From: Wenzhouxiangella limi
GTDB lineage: Bacteria; Pseudomonadota; Gammaproteobacteria; Xanthomonadales; Wenzhouxiangellaceae
Direction: 5' to 3'
Assembly (NCBI RefSeq): GCF_010499265.1
Contig: NZ_JAAGSC010000023.1
Location: 165,617 to 229,616 of the forward strand
DNA length: 64,000 bases
The notes under the pieces are model-generated. The model ran no database searches and was not told the origin of the DNA. It saw only the letters and a program-made list of their open reading frames with translations. This document shows positions 9,609-17,844 of the stretch, one piece after another (position 1 is the first letter of the stretch; each line of letters starts with the position of its first letter). The position numbers and the translations under genes are program-made.

Positions 9609-10027
9609 GGCTGGTCCTCCGCTGCGACCGGACGAACTCCCAGGTGGTCGACAAAACTCACCAACTCCCGAATAGTCTCCACGCAGCGCATCTCCAGCGC
9701 TCCGGACTGGTCAACCCGCGCAGTTTGGAGATGACCAAAGCGGCCCTGCAGATCAACATAAACTGTGCCGTCAGGCAGAGTAACTGCCTGCAGGCCGGCT
9801 GCGGAACGACTCAAGGTGCGTTCAAGGCGCTCGCTGGGCAAGCGTCGCGGGTCCGGAGCTTGGTAGCCCGTGATTTCGCCAGTTTTGGGATCGATATGCA
9901 CCGTCATGCCGCTACGGGATTGGATGGATGTTTCTGTGTCTGGCGGGGCGGTAGAAACCGAGGACTCATCTTCAGCAAGCGCCATAGCGGTAACAAGCAC
10001 AACACCAAAAAGTGCAAAACGGATCAT
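9605..10027 (-). CDS. Small exported hypothetical protein of the metalloprotease operon
   Basis: The 140-residue product has a signal peptide at about 1-18 (FALFGVVLVTAMALA). A linker follows, then a compact domain with MTVHIDPKTGEITGYQAPDP, AAGLQAVTLPDGTVYVDLQGRF and a single late Cys (EMRCVETI). I do not recognise a named family, although the pattern of a predicted exported protein with DPKTGE and LQGRF recurs next to secreted proteases in gammaproteobacteria as far as I recall. It shares ATGA with the metalloprotease start, so a chaperone, inhibitor or partner role for that protease is an inference from position only. Confidence 0.6.
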   Translation of the reverse strand: MIRFALFGVVLVTAMALAEDESSVSTAPPDTETSIQSRSGMTVHIDPKTGEITGYQAPDPRRLPSERLERTLSRSAAGLQAVTLPDGTVYVDLQGRFGHLQTARVDQSGALEMRCVETIRELVSFVDHLGVRPVAAEDQP

Positions 10028-10091
10028 GATTTAAACCTTTGATGCAAAAACAAAAGATAATGGCGACTGTTGGGACTGTCAGAGGCTGCGC

Positions 10092-10877
10092 TCAAGTCCG
10101 CAACCCCACCCCCTTGGTCAACAAACGCATGCAGAAGGCGAACAAGACCACGCCAAACCCCAGGATCATCGCGTAGGCCACCCACAGCGGGACGTCGGTC
10201 ACGCCCAGCAGGCCGTAGCGGAAAGCGTTGACCATGTAGACGATGGGGTTGATCAGCGCGACCTGCTGGGCGATTCCGGGTAGCAGGCTGACCGAGAAGA
10301 ACACCCCGCCCAGGTAGGTCATGGGCTGGAGGACGAAGGTCGGGATGATCGATATGTCGTCGAACTTCTGGGCGTAAATCGCGTTGATAAACCCGCCCAG
10401 CGCGAACACGATGGAGGTCATCAGCAAAATCGTGACGGTCACGAACAGGTTGTGCATATGGAAGCCGGAAAAGGCCCCGGCGACCAGCCAGACCAAGACG
10501 CCGACGGTCATTGCCCGGAACACCGCCCCGGAGACGTAGCCGGCCAGGATGATCCACGGCGGCAGCGGCGAGACCAGCAGTTCCTCGACGTGCTTGCCGA
10601 ACTTGGCGCCAAAGAATGAACTGGTGATATTGCCGTAGGAATTGGTGATCACGGTCAGCATGATCAGCCCCGGGACGATGAAGTCCATGTAGGGCATGCC
10701 TTCCATCTCGCCGACCCGGCGGCCGATGATGGCGCCGAAGATGACGAAGTACAGGCTCATGGTGATCACCGGCGGCAGCAGGGTCTGGGCCCAGATCCGG
10801 ATGATCCGGGTGACCTCCTTGATCAGAATGGTCTGGTAGCCGATCCAGTACGAGCGCGCCGAGACTTTTTCGGTCAT
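10092..10877 (-). CDS. yadH: ABC-2 type transporter permease (YadH-like)
   Basis: The 261-residue inner-membrane permease has six predicted helices and the ABC-2 pattern. Motifs include the N-terminal coupling region YWIGYQTILIKEVTRIIRIW, the segment GKHVEELLVSPLPPW between helices 2 and 3, and the re-entrant QPMTYLGGVFFSVSLLP before the last helices. It pairs with the ATPase gene just upstream; the two overlap by ATGA at 10874-10877. The E. coli homologue pair YadGH is an ABC exporter of unknown substrate, and the same limit applies here. Confidence 0.9.
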   Translation of the reverse strand: MTEKVSARSYWIGYQTILIKEVTRIIRIWAQTLLPPVITMSLYFVIFGAIIGRRVGEMEGMPYMDFIVPGLIMLTVITNSYGNITSSFFGAKFGKHVEELLVSPLPPWIILAGYVSGAVFRAMTVGVLVWLVAGAFSGFHMHNLFVTVTILLMTSIVFALGGFINAIYAQKFDDISIIPTFVLQPMTYLGGVFFSVSLLPGIAQQVALINPIVYMVNAFRYGLLGVTDVPLWVAYAMILGFGVVLFAFCMRLLTKGVGLRT

Positions 10878-11833
10878 GCGGCACCCTCCGTGGCCGGGTC
10901 ATCGACGCCGGTTGGCGTTTCTCCCTCCGGATGAATCAGGCGGACGAACAACTCCTCAAGCCGGTTGACCTTGTTGCGCATGGACTTGACCTCCATCCCC
11001 TCGATTTCGAGCGCCTTGAACAGCCGGTTGAGGCTGCGCGACTTCGGGATGCTGGCCTCGAGCGTGGTCGGATCGCGCAGCACGATGTCCATACCGTCGA
11101 CCTGCGGTGGACGCTCGATCGGCTCGCGCAGATCAAGCACGAAGGTCTCGACGTCGAGCTTGCCCAGCAGGGTCTTGACGGTGGTGTTCTCGACGATATC
11201 GCCATGGTCGATGATGGCGATGTTGCGGCACAGGCTTTCGGCTTCTTCCAGGTAGTGGGTGGTCAGGATCACGGTGGTGCCGGCTTCGTTGATCTCGCGG
11301 ATGAAGCGCCACATCGAGCGTCGGATTTCAATGTCAACGCCGGCGGTGGGCTCGTCAAGAATCAGCAGGCGGGGTTCGTGGACCATGGCCCGGGCGATCA
11401 TCAACCGTCTTTTCATGCCGCCGGAGAGCTGGCGCGAGGGCCCGAAGGCCTTGTCCCACAGGCTGAGTTGGTTGAGGTAGCGTTCGGCGCGCTCCTTGGC
11501 GACCTTGCGCGGCACGCCGTAATACCCGCCCTGGTTGACGACGATATCGAAAGGCTTCTCGAACTGGTTGAAGTTGATTTCCTGCGGCACCAGGCCGATC
11601 TCGGCCATGGCGCGCGAGCGGTTGTTCTGCACGCTGATGCCGAATACCCGGGTCTCGCCGGCGGTGGCGTTGACCAGCGAAGAGACGATCCCGATGAGGG
11701 TCGACTTGCCGGCACCGTTTGGACCCAGCAGGGCGAAGAAATCGCCTTCGACAACGTTGAGATCAATGCCTTTCAGGGCCTCGACGCCGTTGCCGTAGGT
11801 TTTTTTGAGTTGGCAGACTTCCAGCGCATTCAT
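10874..11833 (-). CDS. yadG: ABC transporter ATP-binding protein (YadG-like)
   Basis: The 319-residue cytoplasmic ATPase carries Walker A (LGPNGAGKST, about residue 40), the signature LSGGMKRRLMIARA, Walker B with the catalytic Glu (LLILDEPTAGVD) and the switch His (LTTHYLEEAE). A C-terminal extension (about 225-319) is typical of ABC-2 exporters. I start at the ATG at 11833 (MNALEVCQLKKTYGNG); the longer open frame adds 44 residues that do not resemble the family. It forms a two-gene operon with the permease and is divergent from the S33 peptidase gene over an 86-bp shared promoter region. Confidence 0.92.
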   Translation of the reverse strand: MNALEVCQLKKTYGNGVEALKGIDLNVVEGDFFALLGPNGAGKSTLIGIVSSLVNATAGETRVFGISVQNNRSRAMAEIGLVPQEINFNQFEKPFDIVVNQGGYYGVPRKVAKERAERYLNQLSLWDKAFGPSRQLSGGMKRRLMIARAMVHEPRLLILDEPTAGVDIEIRRSMWRFIREINEAGTTVILTTHYLEEAESLCRNIAIIDHGDIVENTTVKTLLGKLDVETFVLDLREPIERPPQVDGMDIVLRDPTTLEASIPKSRSLNRLFKALEIEGMEVKSMRNKVNRLEELFVRLIHPEGETPTGVDDPATEGAA

Positions 11834-11919
11834 GACAGATGGCACATTTTTCTGTAACGCAGGTGCTTTAGGGTAAGCTGCCCAGTGTATCGCCCTCACC
11901 GCAAGGACACCGTAACAAC

Positions 11920-13383
11920 GTGCGTATCGGCTATCCGTTTTTACTGCTGAGTCTTGTGCTGGCACCGGCGCTGGCCGCGGCCCAGGATCGGTATGCCGAT
12001 CTGGAAGCCTGTGAACTGTCGGCAGCCGGCGGACGCATCACCGCCAGCGCGCGCTGCGGCACCCTCACCGTCGCCGAAAACCCGGCCGCGCCGGAAGGTC
12101 GCCAGCTTGAACTGGCCTATGCCGTGGTACCCGCACGGGCCAACCGCGCGACGCCCGATCCGGTGCTGTTTCTGGCCGGCGGGCCGGGACAATCGGCTCG
12201 CGACATCCTGCCGATCATGCGCCACGCGCTGCGCGAGATCAACGCGCAGCGTGACCTGATCTTTCTCGACCAGCGCGGCACGGGGGGGTCGAATGCGCTG
12301 GAATGCGAGATGGAAGAGCAAGACGAAGCCTGGCTTGACGCCAACTACGACCAGATGGCCGAGCAGCTGGACCGATGCCGCGCCGGCTGGGACGCCGACC
12401 TGCGTTTCTACACGACCTCGGATGCCGCTCGCGATCTCGAGTCGCTGCGCGCCCATTACGGCTTCGAACAAGTCAACCTGATCGGCGGATCCTACGGGAC
12501 CCGGCTGGCCCAGGTTTATCTGCGGGCCTACCCCGACCGGGTACGCAGCGTCATTCTCGACGGCGTGGTACCGACCCGCCTGCACCTGGGTGCCGAGCAC
12601 GGCCTGATGCTCGACCGCGCGCTGGGCAAGCTGTTTGCCGCCTGCACCGGCGAACCACAATGTCGTGACACCTTTCCCGAGCTGGACGATGCCTTTGCCG
12701 ATCTCAAGGCGCGGTTTCCGGACACCGACGACGGCCCGGACATCCTGGTCACCCATCCCAGGCGCGGGCAGGCGATCGATCTGCAGTTCACCCGCGCCAC
12801 CCTGGCCGCGGCACTGCGCTTTCTCGCCTACAGCCCCCAAACCCAGATGATGATTCCCTACCTGGTCCACGAAGCGGCGGCCACCGGCGATCCGACCCGG
12901 CTGGCGAGCCAGGCGCTGATCGTGACCGACCAGATGGCCGACATGATCGCCATCGGCCTGAATTTCGCCGTCGGCTGCAGCGAGGACTGGCCCGGCTGGC
13001 CCGACGTGCCCGGCCAGGAGGACACCCTGCTGGGCAACTCCATGAAAGAGGTCTACGACCAGGTCTGCGCCGACTGGCCGCGCGGCGAGCTGCCGCCCGA
13101 CTTCCATCAACCCTTCGACGCCGACGCCCCCGTGCTGATCCTGTCCGGCGAGCTCGACCCGGTCACCCCGCCGGCCTACGGCGACGAGGCCGAGGCGCAG
13201 TTTTCCAAAAGTCTGCATCTGGTTGCGCGCGGGCGCGGTCATATCGTCATCACCCAGGACTGCGTCGGCCAGATCGCCAGCCGCTTCATCGCCGATGCCG
13301 ATTTCGACGCGCTCGACACCGACTGCCTGGACCGGCTGGGGCCGGAGCCGTTTTTCATCGACCTGCTGGGGCCGGCGCCATGA
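11920..13383 (+). CDS. Exported alpha/beta-hydrolase, S33 peptidase family (TAP-like)
   Basis: The 487-residue protein begins at GTG with a signal peptide (about 1-21, PFLLLSLVLAPALAAA). The alpha/beta-hydrolase core shows the oxyanion segment LAGGPG (about 85-90), DQRGTGGSN, the nucleophile elbow GGSYG with Ser191, the acid in SGELDPVTPP and the base in GRGHIVI. Cysteines at about 31 and 46 and others may form disulfides. Family members release N-terminal residues from peptides in the periplasm. The stop overlaps the natA start (ATGA at 13380-13383), so the peptidase and the NatAB-type exporter form one operon and may act on the same compound class. Confidence 0.85.
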   Translation: MRIGYPFLLLSLVLAPALAAAQDRYADLEACELSAAGGRITASARCGTLTVAENPAAPEGRQLELAYAVVPARANRATPDPVLFLAGGPGQSARDILPIMRHALREINAQRDLIFLDQRGTGGSNALECEMEEQDEAWLDANYDQMAEQLDRCRAGWDADLRFYTTSDAARDLESLRAHYGFEQVNLIGGSYGTRLAQVYLRAYPDRVRSVILDGVVPTRLHLGAEHGLMLDRALGKLFAACTGEPQCRDTFPELDDAFADLKARFPDTDDGPDILVTHPRRGQAIDLQFTRATLAAALRFLAYSPQTQMMIPYLVHEAAATGDPTRLASQALIVTDQMADMIAIGLNFAVGCSEDWPGWPDVPGQEDTLLGNSMKEVYDQVCADWPRGELPPDFHQPFDADAPVLILSGELDPVTPPAYGDEAEAQFSKSLHLVARGRGHIVITQDCVGQIASRFIADADFDALDTDCLDRLGPEPFFIDLLGPAP

Positions 13384-14120
13384 TCGAAGTCCAGCGACTG
13401 CGCAAGACCTTCAACAAGGGCAAGGTGGTGGCCGTCGACGAGGTCAGCTTCAGCGCCCGCGACGGCCAGATCACCGGGCTGCTGGGGCCGAACGGCGCCG
13501 GCAAGACCACCACCCTGCGCATGCTCTACACCTTGCTCAGCCCGGATTCCGGTCAGATGCGCATCGACGGCATCGATCCGGCCGCTGAGCCGCTCAAGGT
13601 CAAGCAGGCGCTGGGCGTGGTCCCGGACTCGCGCGGCCTGTACGACCGCCTGAGCGCGCGCGAGAACATCCGCTACTACGGCCGCCTGCAGGGCCTGGCC
13701 AAGGCGGATATCGCCGAACGCATCGAACGCCTGGCCGACGTGCTCGACATGCACGAGTTCATCGACCGCAAGACCAACGGCTTTTCCCAGGGTCAGCGCG
13801 TCAAGGTGGCGATTGCCCGCGCCCTGATCCACGAACCGCGCACCGTGTTGCTCGACGAACCGACCAACGGACTGGACGTGATGACCACGCGCGCCCTGCG
13901 CGGGTTTTTGCAGCAGCTCAAGGCCGAAGGCCGCTGCGTGGTCCTGTCAACCCACATCATGCAGGAGGTGGCCGCGCTGTGCGACCGCATCGTCATCATC
14001 GCCAAGGGGCGGGTCATGGCCGAGGGCACGGCCGATGAGCTGCTGCGTAGATCGGGCCGCGACAATCTCGAGGATGCCTTCGTGCAGCTGATCGGATCGG
14101 ACGAGGGCCTGCTGGCATGA
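13380..14120 (+). CDS. natA: ABC transporter ATP-binding protein (NatA-like)
   Basis: The 246-residue ATPase has Walker A (LGPNGAGKTTTLRML, about 36-50), the signature FSQGQRVKVAIARAL, Walker B TVLLDEPTNGLD and the switch LSTHIMQEV. FSQGQ instead of LSGGQ is common in the NatA/CcmA group. It overlaps both neighbours by four bases and pairs with the NatB-type permease. B. subtilis NatAB exports Na+, but many NatAB-like pairs have other substrates, so the substrate is unassigned. Confidence 0.88.
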   Translation: MIEVQRLRKTFNKGKVVAVDEVSFSARDGQITGLLGPNGAGKTTTLRMLYTLLSPDSGQMRIDGIDPAAEPLKVKQALGVVPDSRGLYDRLSARENIRYYGRLQGLAKADIAERIERLADVLDMHEFIDRKTNGFSQGQRVKVAIARALIHEPRTVLLDEPTNGLDVMTTRALRGFLQQLKAEGRCVVLSTHIMQEVAALCDRIVIIAKGRVMAEGTADELLRRSGRDNLEDAFVQLIGSDEGLLA

Positions 14121-15286
14121 TGAGCGTATTCGCCAAGGAAGTCCTCGACAACTTCCGCGACCGTCGGGTCATCCTCAACACCCTGATCCTGGGTCCGCTG
14201 CTGGGCCCGGTGATCTTCACCGTCATGATCTCGTTCATGACCAGCCAGGCCACCGAGCGCATGGAGTCTGCGCTGGAGCTGCCGGTGATCGGCGCCGAGA
14301 ACGCCCCCGCGCTGATCGGGTTTCTCGAGCGCGAAGGCGTGATCATCGAGGCGCCGCCGGAGGATCCGGAAGGGGCCGTCAAGCGCGAGGAAGAAGAAAT
14401 CATCCTGCGCATTCCGGCCGACTTCGGCGCGGCCTGGCGCGCGGGGCAGCCGGCGCCGCTGGAGCTGATCGCCGATCAGTCGCTGCGCTATACCGGCACC
14501 ACGATTTCACGTGTGAGGGGCTACCTCAACGGCTACGCCAGCCAGATCAGCCAGGCGCGCTTGCAGCTGCGCGGCGTCCATCCAGAAATCACCCGACCGC
14601 TGCAGGTTTCGGTGGTTGATTTATCCACCCCGGAATCGCGCGGCGGCATGCTGCTGGCGTTTCTGCCCTACTTCATCATGATCACGGTGTTCATGGGCTC
14701 GATGCACATGGCCATCGACACCACCGCCGGCGAGCGCGAGCGCAAATCGCTCGAACCGCTGCTGATCAATCCGCTGCCGCGCTGGCAGATCATGGCCGGC
14801 AAACTGCTGGCAACAACGCTGTTTGCGCTGATGACGCTGGCGCTGGGGCTGGTGGCGTTCGTGCTCGCGATGGGCTTTTTGCCCACCGCCGACATGGACA
14901 TGGCGCTGAATCTGGATTTCCGGGTCGCTGCGCTGGCCTTCATTCTGGTCGCCCCGGTCGCGCTGCTGGCTGCCGCCCTGCTGACCATCCTGGCCTCGTT
15001 CGCCAAGAGCTTCCGCGAGGCCCAGAGCTACATGGGCATGGTGATCCTGGTACCGATGATCCCGAGCTTCTGGATCATGATCGACCCCACCCGCACCGAG
15101 ACCTGGATGACGCTGGTGCCGCTGCTGAGCCAGAACGTACTGATTCTGGGCCTGGTCCGCGGCGAGCCGCTCAACATGGCGTGGCTGGCGATGTCGATCG
15201 GCTCCACCACCGTGCTGGCGCTGCTGCTGGCCGCGATCGCCGGCACCTTGTACAACCGCCCGAAGCTGATCTTTACCTCGGACTGA
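14117..15286 (+). CDS. natB: ABC-2 type permease (NatB-like)
   Basis: The 389-residue permease has one N-terminal helix (about 20-42), a large extracytoplasmic domain (about 45-175, charged and Glu-rich near 75-100) and five or six C-terminal helices. The conserved cytoplasmic segment TTAGERERKSLEPLLINPLPRW precedes the second helix bundle, as in NatB and LinH-type permeases. It is the last gene of the peptidase-natA-natB operon; the 244-bp dyad element begins 65 bp after its stop. Confidence 0.87.
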   Translation: MMSVFAKEVLDNFRDRRVILNTLILGPLLGPVIFTVMISFMTSQATERMESALELPVIGAENAPALIGFLEREGVIIEAPPEDPEGAVKREEEEIILRIPADFGAAWRAGQPAPLELIADQSLRYTGTTISRVRGYLNGYASQISQARLQLRGVHPEITRPLQVSVVDLSTPESRGGMLLAFLPYFIMITVFMGSMHMAIDTTAGERERKSLEPLLINPLPRWQIMAGKLLATTLFALMTLALGLVAFVLAMGFLPTADMDMALNLDFRVAALAFILVAPVALLAAALLTILASFAKSFREAQSYMGMVILVPMIPSFWIMIDPTRTETWMTLVPLLSQNVLILGLVRGEPLNMAWLAMSIGSTTVLALLLAAIAGTLYNRPKLIFTSD

Positions 15287-15350
15287 AGCTGCCGCGGCCG
15301 GGCCAGGAGTCCTCGCGGCGCGGCGGTCAGCGGCGGCCGTCAGCGGCAAC

Positions 15351-15594
15351 GCGGCGGCGAGTGATCGGGTGGGCCGGGTCGGCGTCGGCGACTTCGACGC
15401 CGCCGAGCAACGCAGGGCCGGGCGGAAAAGGCTCGCCGTGTGTTTGAGCGGAGGGCCGACAGGCCCGGAGTGAGTTGAGGCGAGCCCCGCCCGGCCCGAG
15501 TAGCGCAGGGCATCCTGGCGGCAAGCGCAGCTTGCTGACAGGACAAGTCGCACGAGCCGACGCCGATCCGGCGCACCCGATCACTCGCCGCCGC
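15351..15594. repeat. 244-bp dyad-symmetric intergenic element
   Basis: The outer arms at 15351-15389 and 15556-15594 are inverted repeats of about 39 bp with only about two mismatches. Inside lies a second inverted pair: 15424-15446 region (gggccgggcgg ... ggctcgcc) against about 15480-15498 (ggcgagcc ... ccgcccggccc). A small GCAAGC/GCTTGC hairpin follows near 15519-15533. The whole folds as a long stem with branches. It separates the convergent natB and DUF1295 genes. No target duplication is visible and no protein-coding frame is convincing. It resembles dispersed GC-rich intergenic elements of gammaproteobacteria; it may be a non-autonomous element, a terminator, or both. Confidence 0.7.
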
Positions 15595-15629
15595 TTAGCT
15601 ACTGGGCCAGGCGGTTGATTGGGAAACGC

Positions 15630-16400
15630 TCAGTCCTTCGGCGGCCAGGGGATAAACGCCGAGGTCGTGCGCTGGTATTCGCGGTAGGCATCGCCGCGCG
15701 ATTTCAGCGACTGCTTCTCGGTGTAGGGGATGCCGGTGACGCGGTACAGGAACAGCAGCATCAGCACCGGCCCCAGCCAGGCCAGCCACTGGAAGGGAGC
15801 ACCCATCGCGATCAGCGGGTAACTGAACCAGTGTAGCCACTCGAAGAAGTAGTTCGGGTGACGCGAATAACGCCATAGCCCGACCTGGCAAACCTTGCCA
15901 CGATTGGCCGGGTCGCGGCGGAAGGCGGACAGCTGGCGATCCGCCAGCGACTCGCCCGCCAGGCTGACGAACCAGACCACAACGCCCAGGATGACCCAGA
16001 CATTCATGGCCGGTGAGGGGTCGTTGGCGACCACCCAGGCCGGTAGTGAAAACAGCCAGGCGATCAGGGCCTGACCCATGAAGAACACAAACAGCCAGAA
16101 CTGCGCCCTCTCGCCCCAGTGCTCGCGCATGGCCTGGTAGCGGCCGTCTTCCTGTTCGTGACCGGCCAGGCGCACGGCCAGATGCCGGGTCAGACGAAAC
16201 GACCAGGTCCCCGCCACCAGCGCCACGAGTACCCGCTTTTCAACTGCCCCGTCGCCGAATACCGCATAAAACACGGCCAGCGCACCGATGCTGCCGGCCC
16301 AGAAAGCGTCCACCCAGTCGGCTCGACCGGACCGGCGCTGCCAAAGCCATACGCCGGACATGAGCAAGACGGTCAACAAAAAAGCGATCAGGAGGTTCAT
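15630..16400 (-). CDS. DUF1295 membrane protein (steroid 5-alpha-reductase-like fold)
   Basis: The 256-residue inner-membrane protein has about six helices. The diagnostic C-terminal half contains GLWRYSRHPNYFFEWL, the tail IPYTEKQSLKSRGDAYREYQ and the end SAFIPWPP, as in the DUF1295 / ICMT-like 5-alpha-reductase superfamily. Members bind NADPH or SAM near this region, but DUF1295 itself has no proven reaction. It stands alone, divergent from the ferrosome-like cluster and convergent with natB. Confidence 0.85.
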   Translation of the reverse strand: MNLLIAFLLTVLLMSGVWLWQRRSGRADWVDAFWAGSIGALAVFYAVFGDGAVEKRVLVALVAGTWSFRLTRHLAVRLAGHEQEDGRYQAMREHWGERAQFWLFVFFMGQALIAWLFSLPAWVVANDPSPAMNVWVILGVVVWFVSLAGESLADRQLSAFRRDPANRGKVCQVGLWRYSRHPNYFFEWLHWFSYPLIAMGAPFQWLAWLGPVLMLLFLYRVTGIPYTEKQSLKSRGDAYREYQRTTSAFIPWPPKD

Positions 16401-16528
16401 CCGGCCATGATGGACCTATCCCGTGAGCACTGCAGCAAATCGTCGGAAAATTTACGCGCGCCGAAATCCTGAGGCCCGGCTGGGTAGGGCTCGTCCACGA
16501 CATGGCATGGAACAAGACTCACTCGCTA

Positions 16529-16558
16529 TTGCAAGTGATTTTTGTTTGATGGTAAATT
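16529..16558 (+). promoter_or_regulatory. Candidate promoter of the ferrosome-like operon
   Basis: TTGCAA (16529-16534) and TAAATT (16553-16558) are spaced 18 bp apart in a locally AT-rich stretch, 35 bases before the first start codon at 16593. The ribosome site GCAGGAGC lies at 16576-16583. Any iron-box match here is weak. Confidence 0.4.
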
Positions 16559-16592
16559 TTGCGTTTACCAATCACGCAGGAGCATCAGTTCA

Positions 16593-17249
16593 ATGTACGA
16601 CCAGCCTCCCCGCGGCTCGGGCTGCAATCAGGAAGAAGGACCGGATCCGGCGCAACAACAGGCGGCTGGCGGGCCGCCGCCGGGCTACGGATGGGGCTAC
16701 TACGGTCCCCCGCCGGGCGCTCCCGGAACCTGGGGTCCGTATGCTGCCGGCCCCGATGCCGCCACGATGCCGGGTTGGGGCCCCATGGGTCCGGGCTACG
16801 GACCGGTGTACGGTCCCGGACCTCACGGCATGGCCGGACACGGTCCCGGTGGTGGCTACGGACCCGGCGCTGGATATGGGCCTGGCGGCGCGCCCGGCAT
16901 GCAGGGGCAAGGACCGGGCGGCGGTCGCGGACCCGGCATGGAGCAAATCATCGAGGAAATGGCCGCAGGCTCGGGTCTGGCAGGCCTCGGCAAACTGCTC
17001 GATTTCGAAGACACCGATTTCTGGAAAGGCGCCCTGGTGGGTGCAGCTGCGGTCTTGCTGCTGACCAACGAAACCGTCCAGCAATCGCTCTTCAAAAGCG
17101 GCGTCAAGGCCCGCGATGTGGTCGAGAAAGGCCTGGACTCCCTGCGTCCCAAGGCAGCTGAAGAAGAGACTGAACCCGCCGCCAAGCCGGCTCCGGCCAA
17201 AACCCGCAGCACCACAACCCGGACCAAGAAAAAGGAATCCTCGTCATGA
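16593..17249 (+). CDS. Gly/Pro/Tyr-rich protein with hydrophobic segment, ferrosome-like cluster
   Basis: The 218-residue protein has a long low-complexity N-terminal half (about 25-120) built of GPG, GYGP and PPG units. A helix follows (GMEQIIEEMAAGSGLAGLGKLLDF), then a hydrophobic segment at about 145-165 (FWKGALVGAAAVLLLTNE, then VQQSLFKSGVKARDVV). A Lys/Thr/Ala-rich tail ends the protein. The hydrophobic block recurs in the third gene of the cluster (VKGLLIGAAATYLLTNEQVQ), so the two are paralogous there. The start at 16593 is backed by GCAGGAGC; the stop overlaps the next start (ATGA). Function is unknown. By position I infer a structural or membrane-shaping part of a metal-storage compartment. 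Confidence 0.75.
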   Translation: MYDQPPRGSGCNQEEGPDPAQQQAAGGPPPGYGWGYYGPPPGAPGTWGPYAAGPDAATMPGWGPMGPGYGPVYGPGPHGMAGHGPGGGYGPGAGYGPGGAPGMQGQGPGGGRGPGMEQIIEEMAAGSGLAGLGKLLDFEDTDFWKGALVGAAAVLLLTNETVQQSLFKSGVKARDVVEKGLDSLRPKAAEEETEPAAKPAPAKTRSTTTRTKKKESSS

Positions 17250-17575
17250 ACTACTACTATCCCGGCTCCTACCCGATGCAGCCTGCGCGCCCGCAGCGGG
17301 GTTACTACGAGATGGCACGGATTGGCGCGGTGGCCGGTTTCTGCGGCACCGGGGCACGCAATCTGTACCGCCTGCAAAACGGTGACATCAGCCGGGCCGA
17401 TGCCGCGCTCGATACTCTTCGCGGTAGCGCTACGGCCGGACTCGCCGCGGGCGCTGCCAGCCTGGTCGCGTCCCAGTTCCGTTCCCCGGTCGCGTCTTTC
17501 GTGGCCGGTATTGCAACCGGCACCGCGGTCGTCTATGGACTGGAGCGGGCCATGGTCAAAGGAGACGCAGGATGA
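17246..17575 (+). CDS. Small Ala/Gly-rich membrane protein, ferrosome-like cluster
   Basis: The 109-residue product has a Tyr/Pro-rich N-terminus (about 1-22) and then two hydrophobic, Ala/Gly-rich segments (about 28-40 and 60-100: RGSATAGLAAGAASLVAS, ASFVAGIATGTAVVYGL). These could form a helical hairpin or membrane-associated pair. I do not recognise a family with certainty. Four-base overlaps with both neighbours show it is co-translated with the cluster. It could be one of the small hydrophobic accessory proteins that accompany ferrosome-type P-type ATPases. Confidence 0.65.
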   Translation: MNYYYPGSYPMQPARPQRGYYEMARIGAVAGFCGTGARNLYRLQNGDISRADAALDTLRGSATAGLAAGAASLVASQFRSPVASFVAGIATGTAVVYGLERAMVKGDAG

Positions 17576-17844
17576 ACGGCGGCTATCCGCTGCGCGATCC
17601 GCGCTACCCGACACCCGCACCTCGACAGCCCGGCGGTACCGCTTCCCGCGATCGATTCGTCAAGGGGCTGCTGATCGGTGCGGCCGCGACTTACTTGCTG
17701 ACCAACGAGCAGGTGCAGCGCGCGGCGATCAAGAGTTCAGTCAAGGCCTGGTCGACGCTGCAGGGTGGCGTCGAAGAGCTCAAGGAACGCTTTCAGGATG
17801 CCGAGGCCGAGCTGCGCCTGGCAGAGCAGGAGCGTGGCAGCTAG
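17572..17844 (+). CDS. Small YtxH-like protein, ferrosome-like cluster
   Basis: The 90-residue product starts with a Pro/Arg-rich segment. One hydrophobic segment follows (about 24-42, RFVKGLLIGAAATYLLTNE), then a charged helix (WSTLQGGVEELKERFQDAEAELRLAEQE) that may form a coiled coil. The hydrophobic block plus VQxxxxKSxVKA matches the first protein of the cluster, which implies duplication of a membrane-anchoring module. It overlaps the upstream gene by ATGA, and the ATPase start at 17834 lies inside its 3' end. Confidence 0.68.
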   Translation: MNGGYPLRDPRYPTPAPRQPGGTASRDRFVKGLLIGAAATYLLTNEQVQRAAIKSSVKAWSTLQGGVEELKERFQDAEAELRLAEQERGS

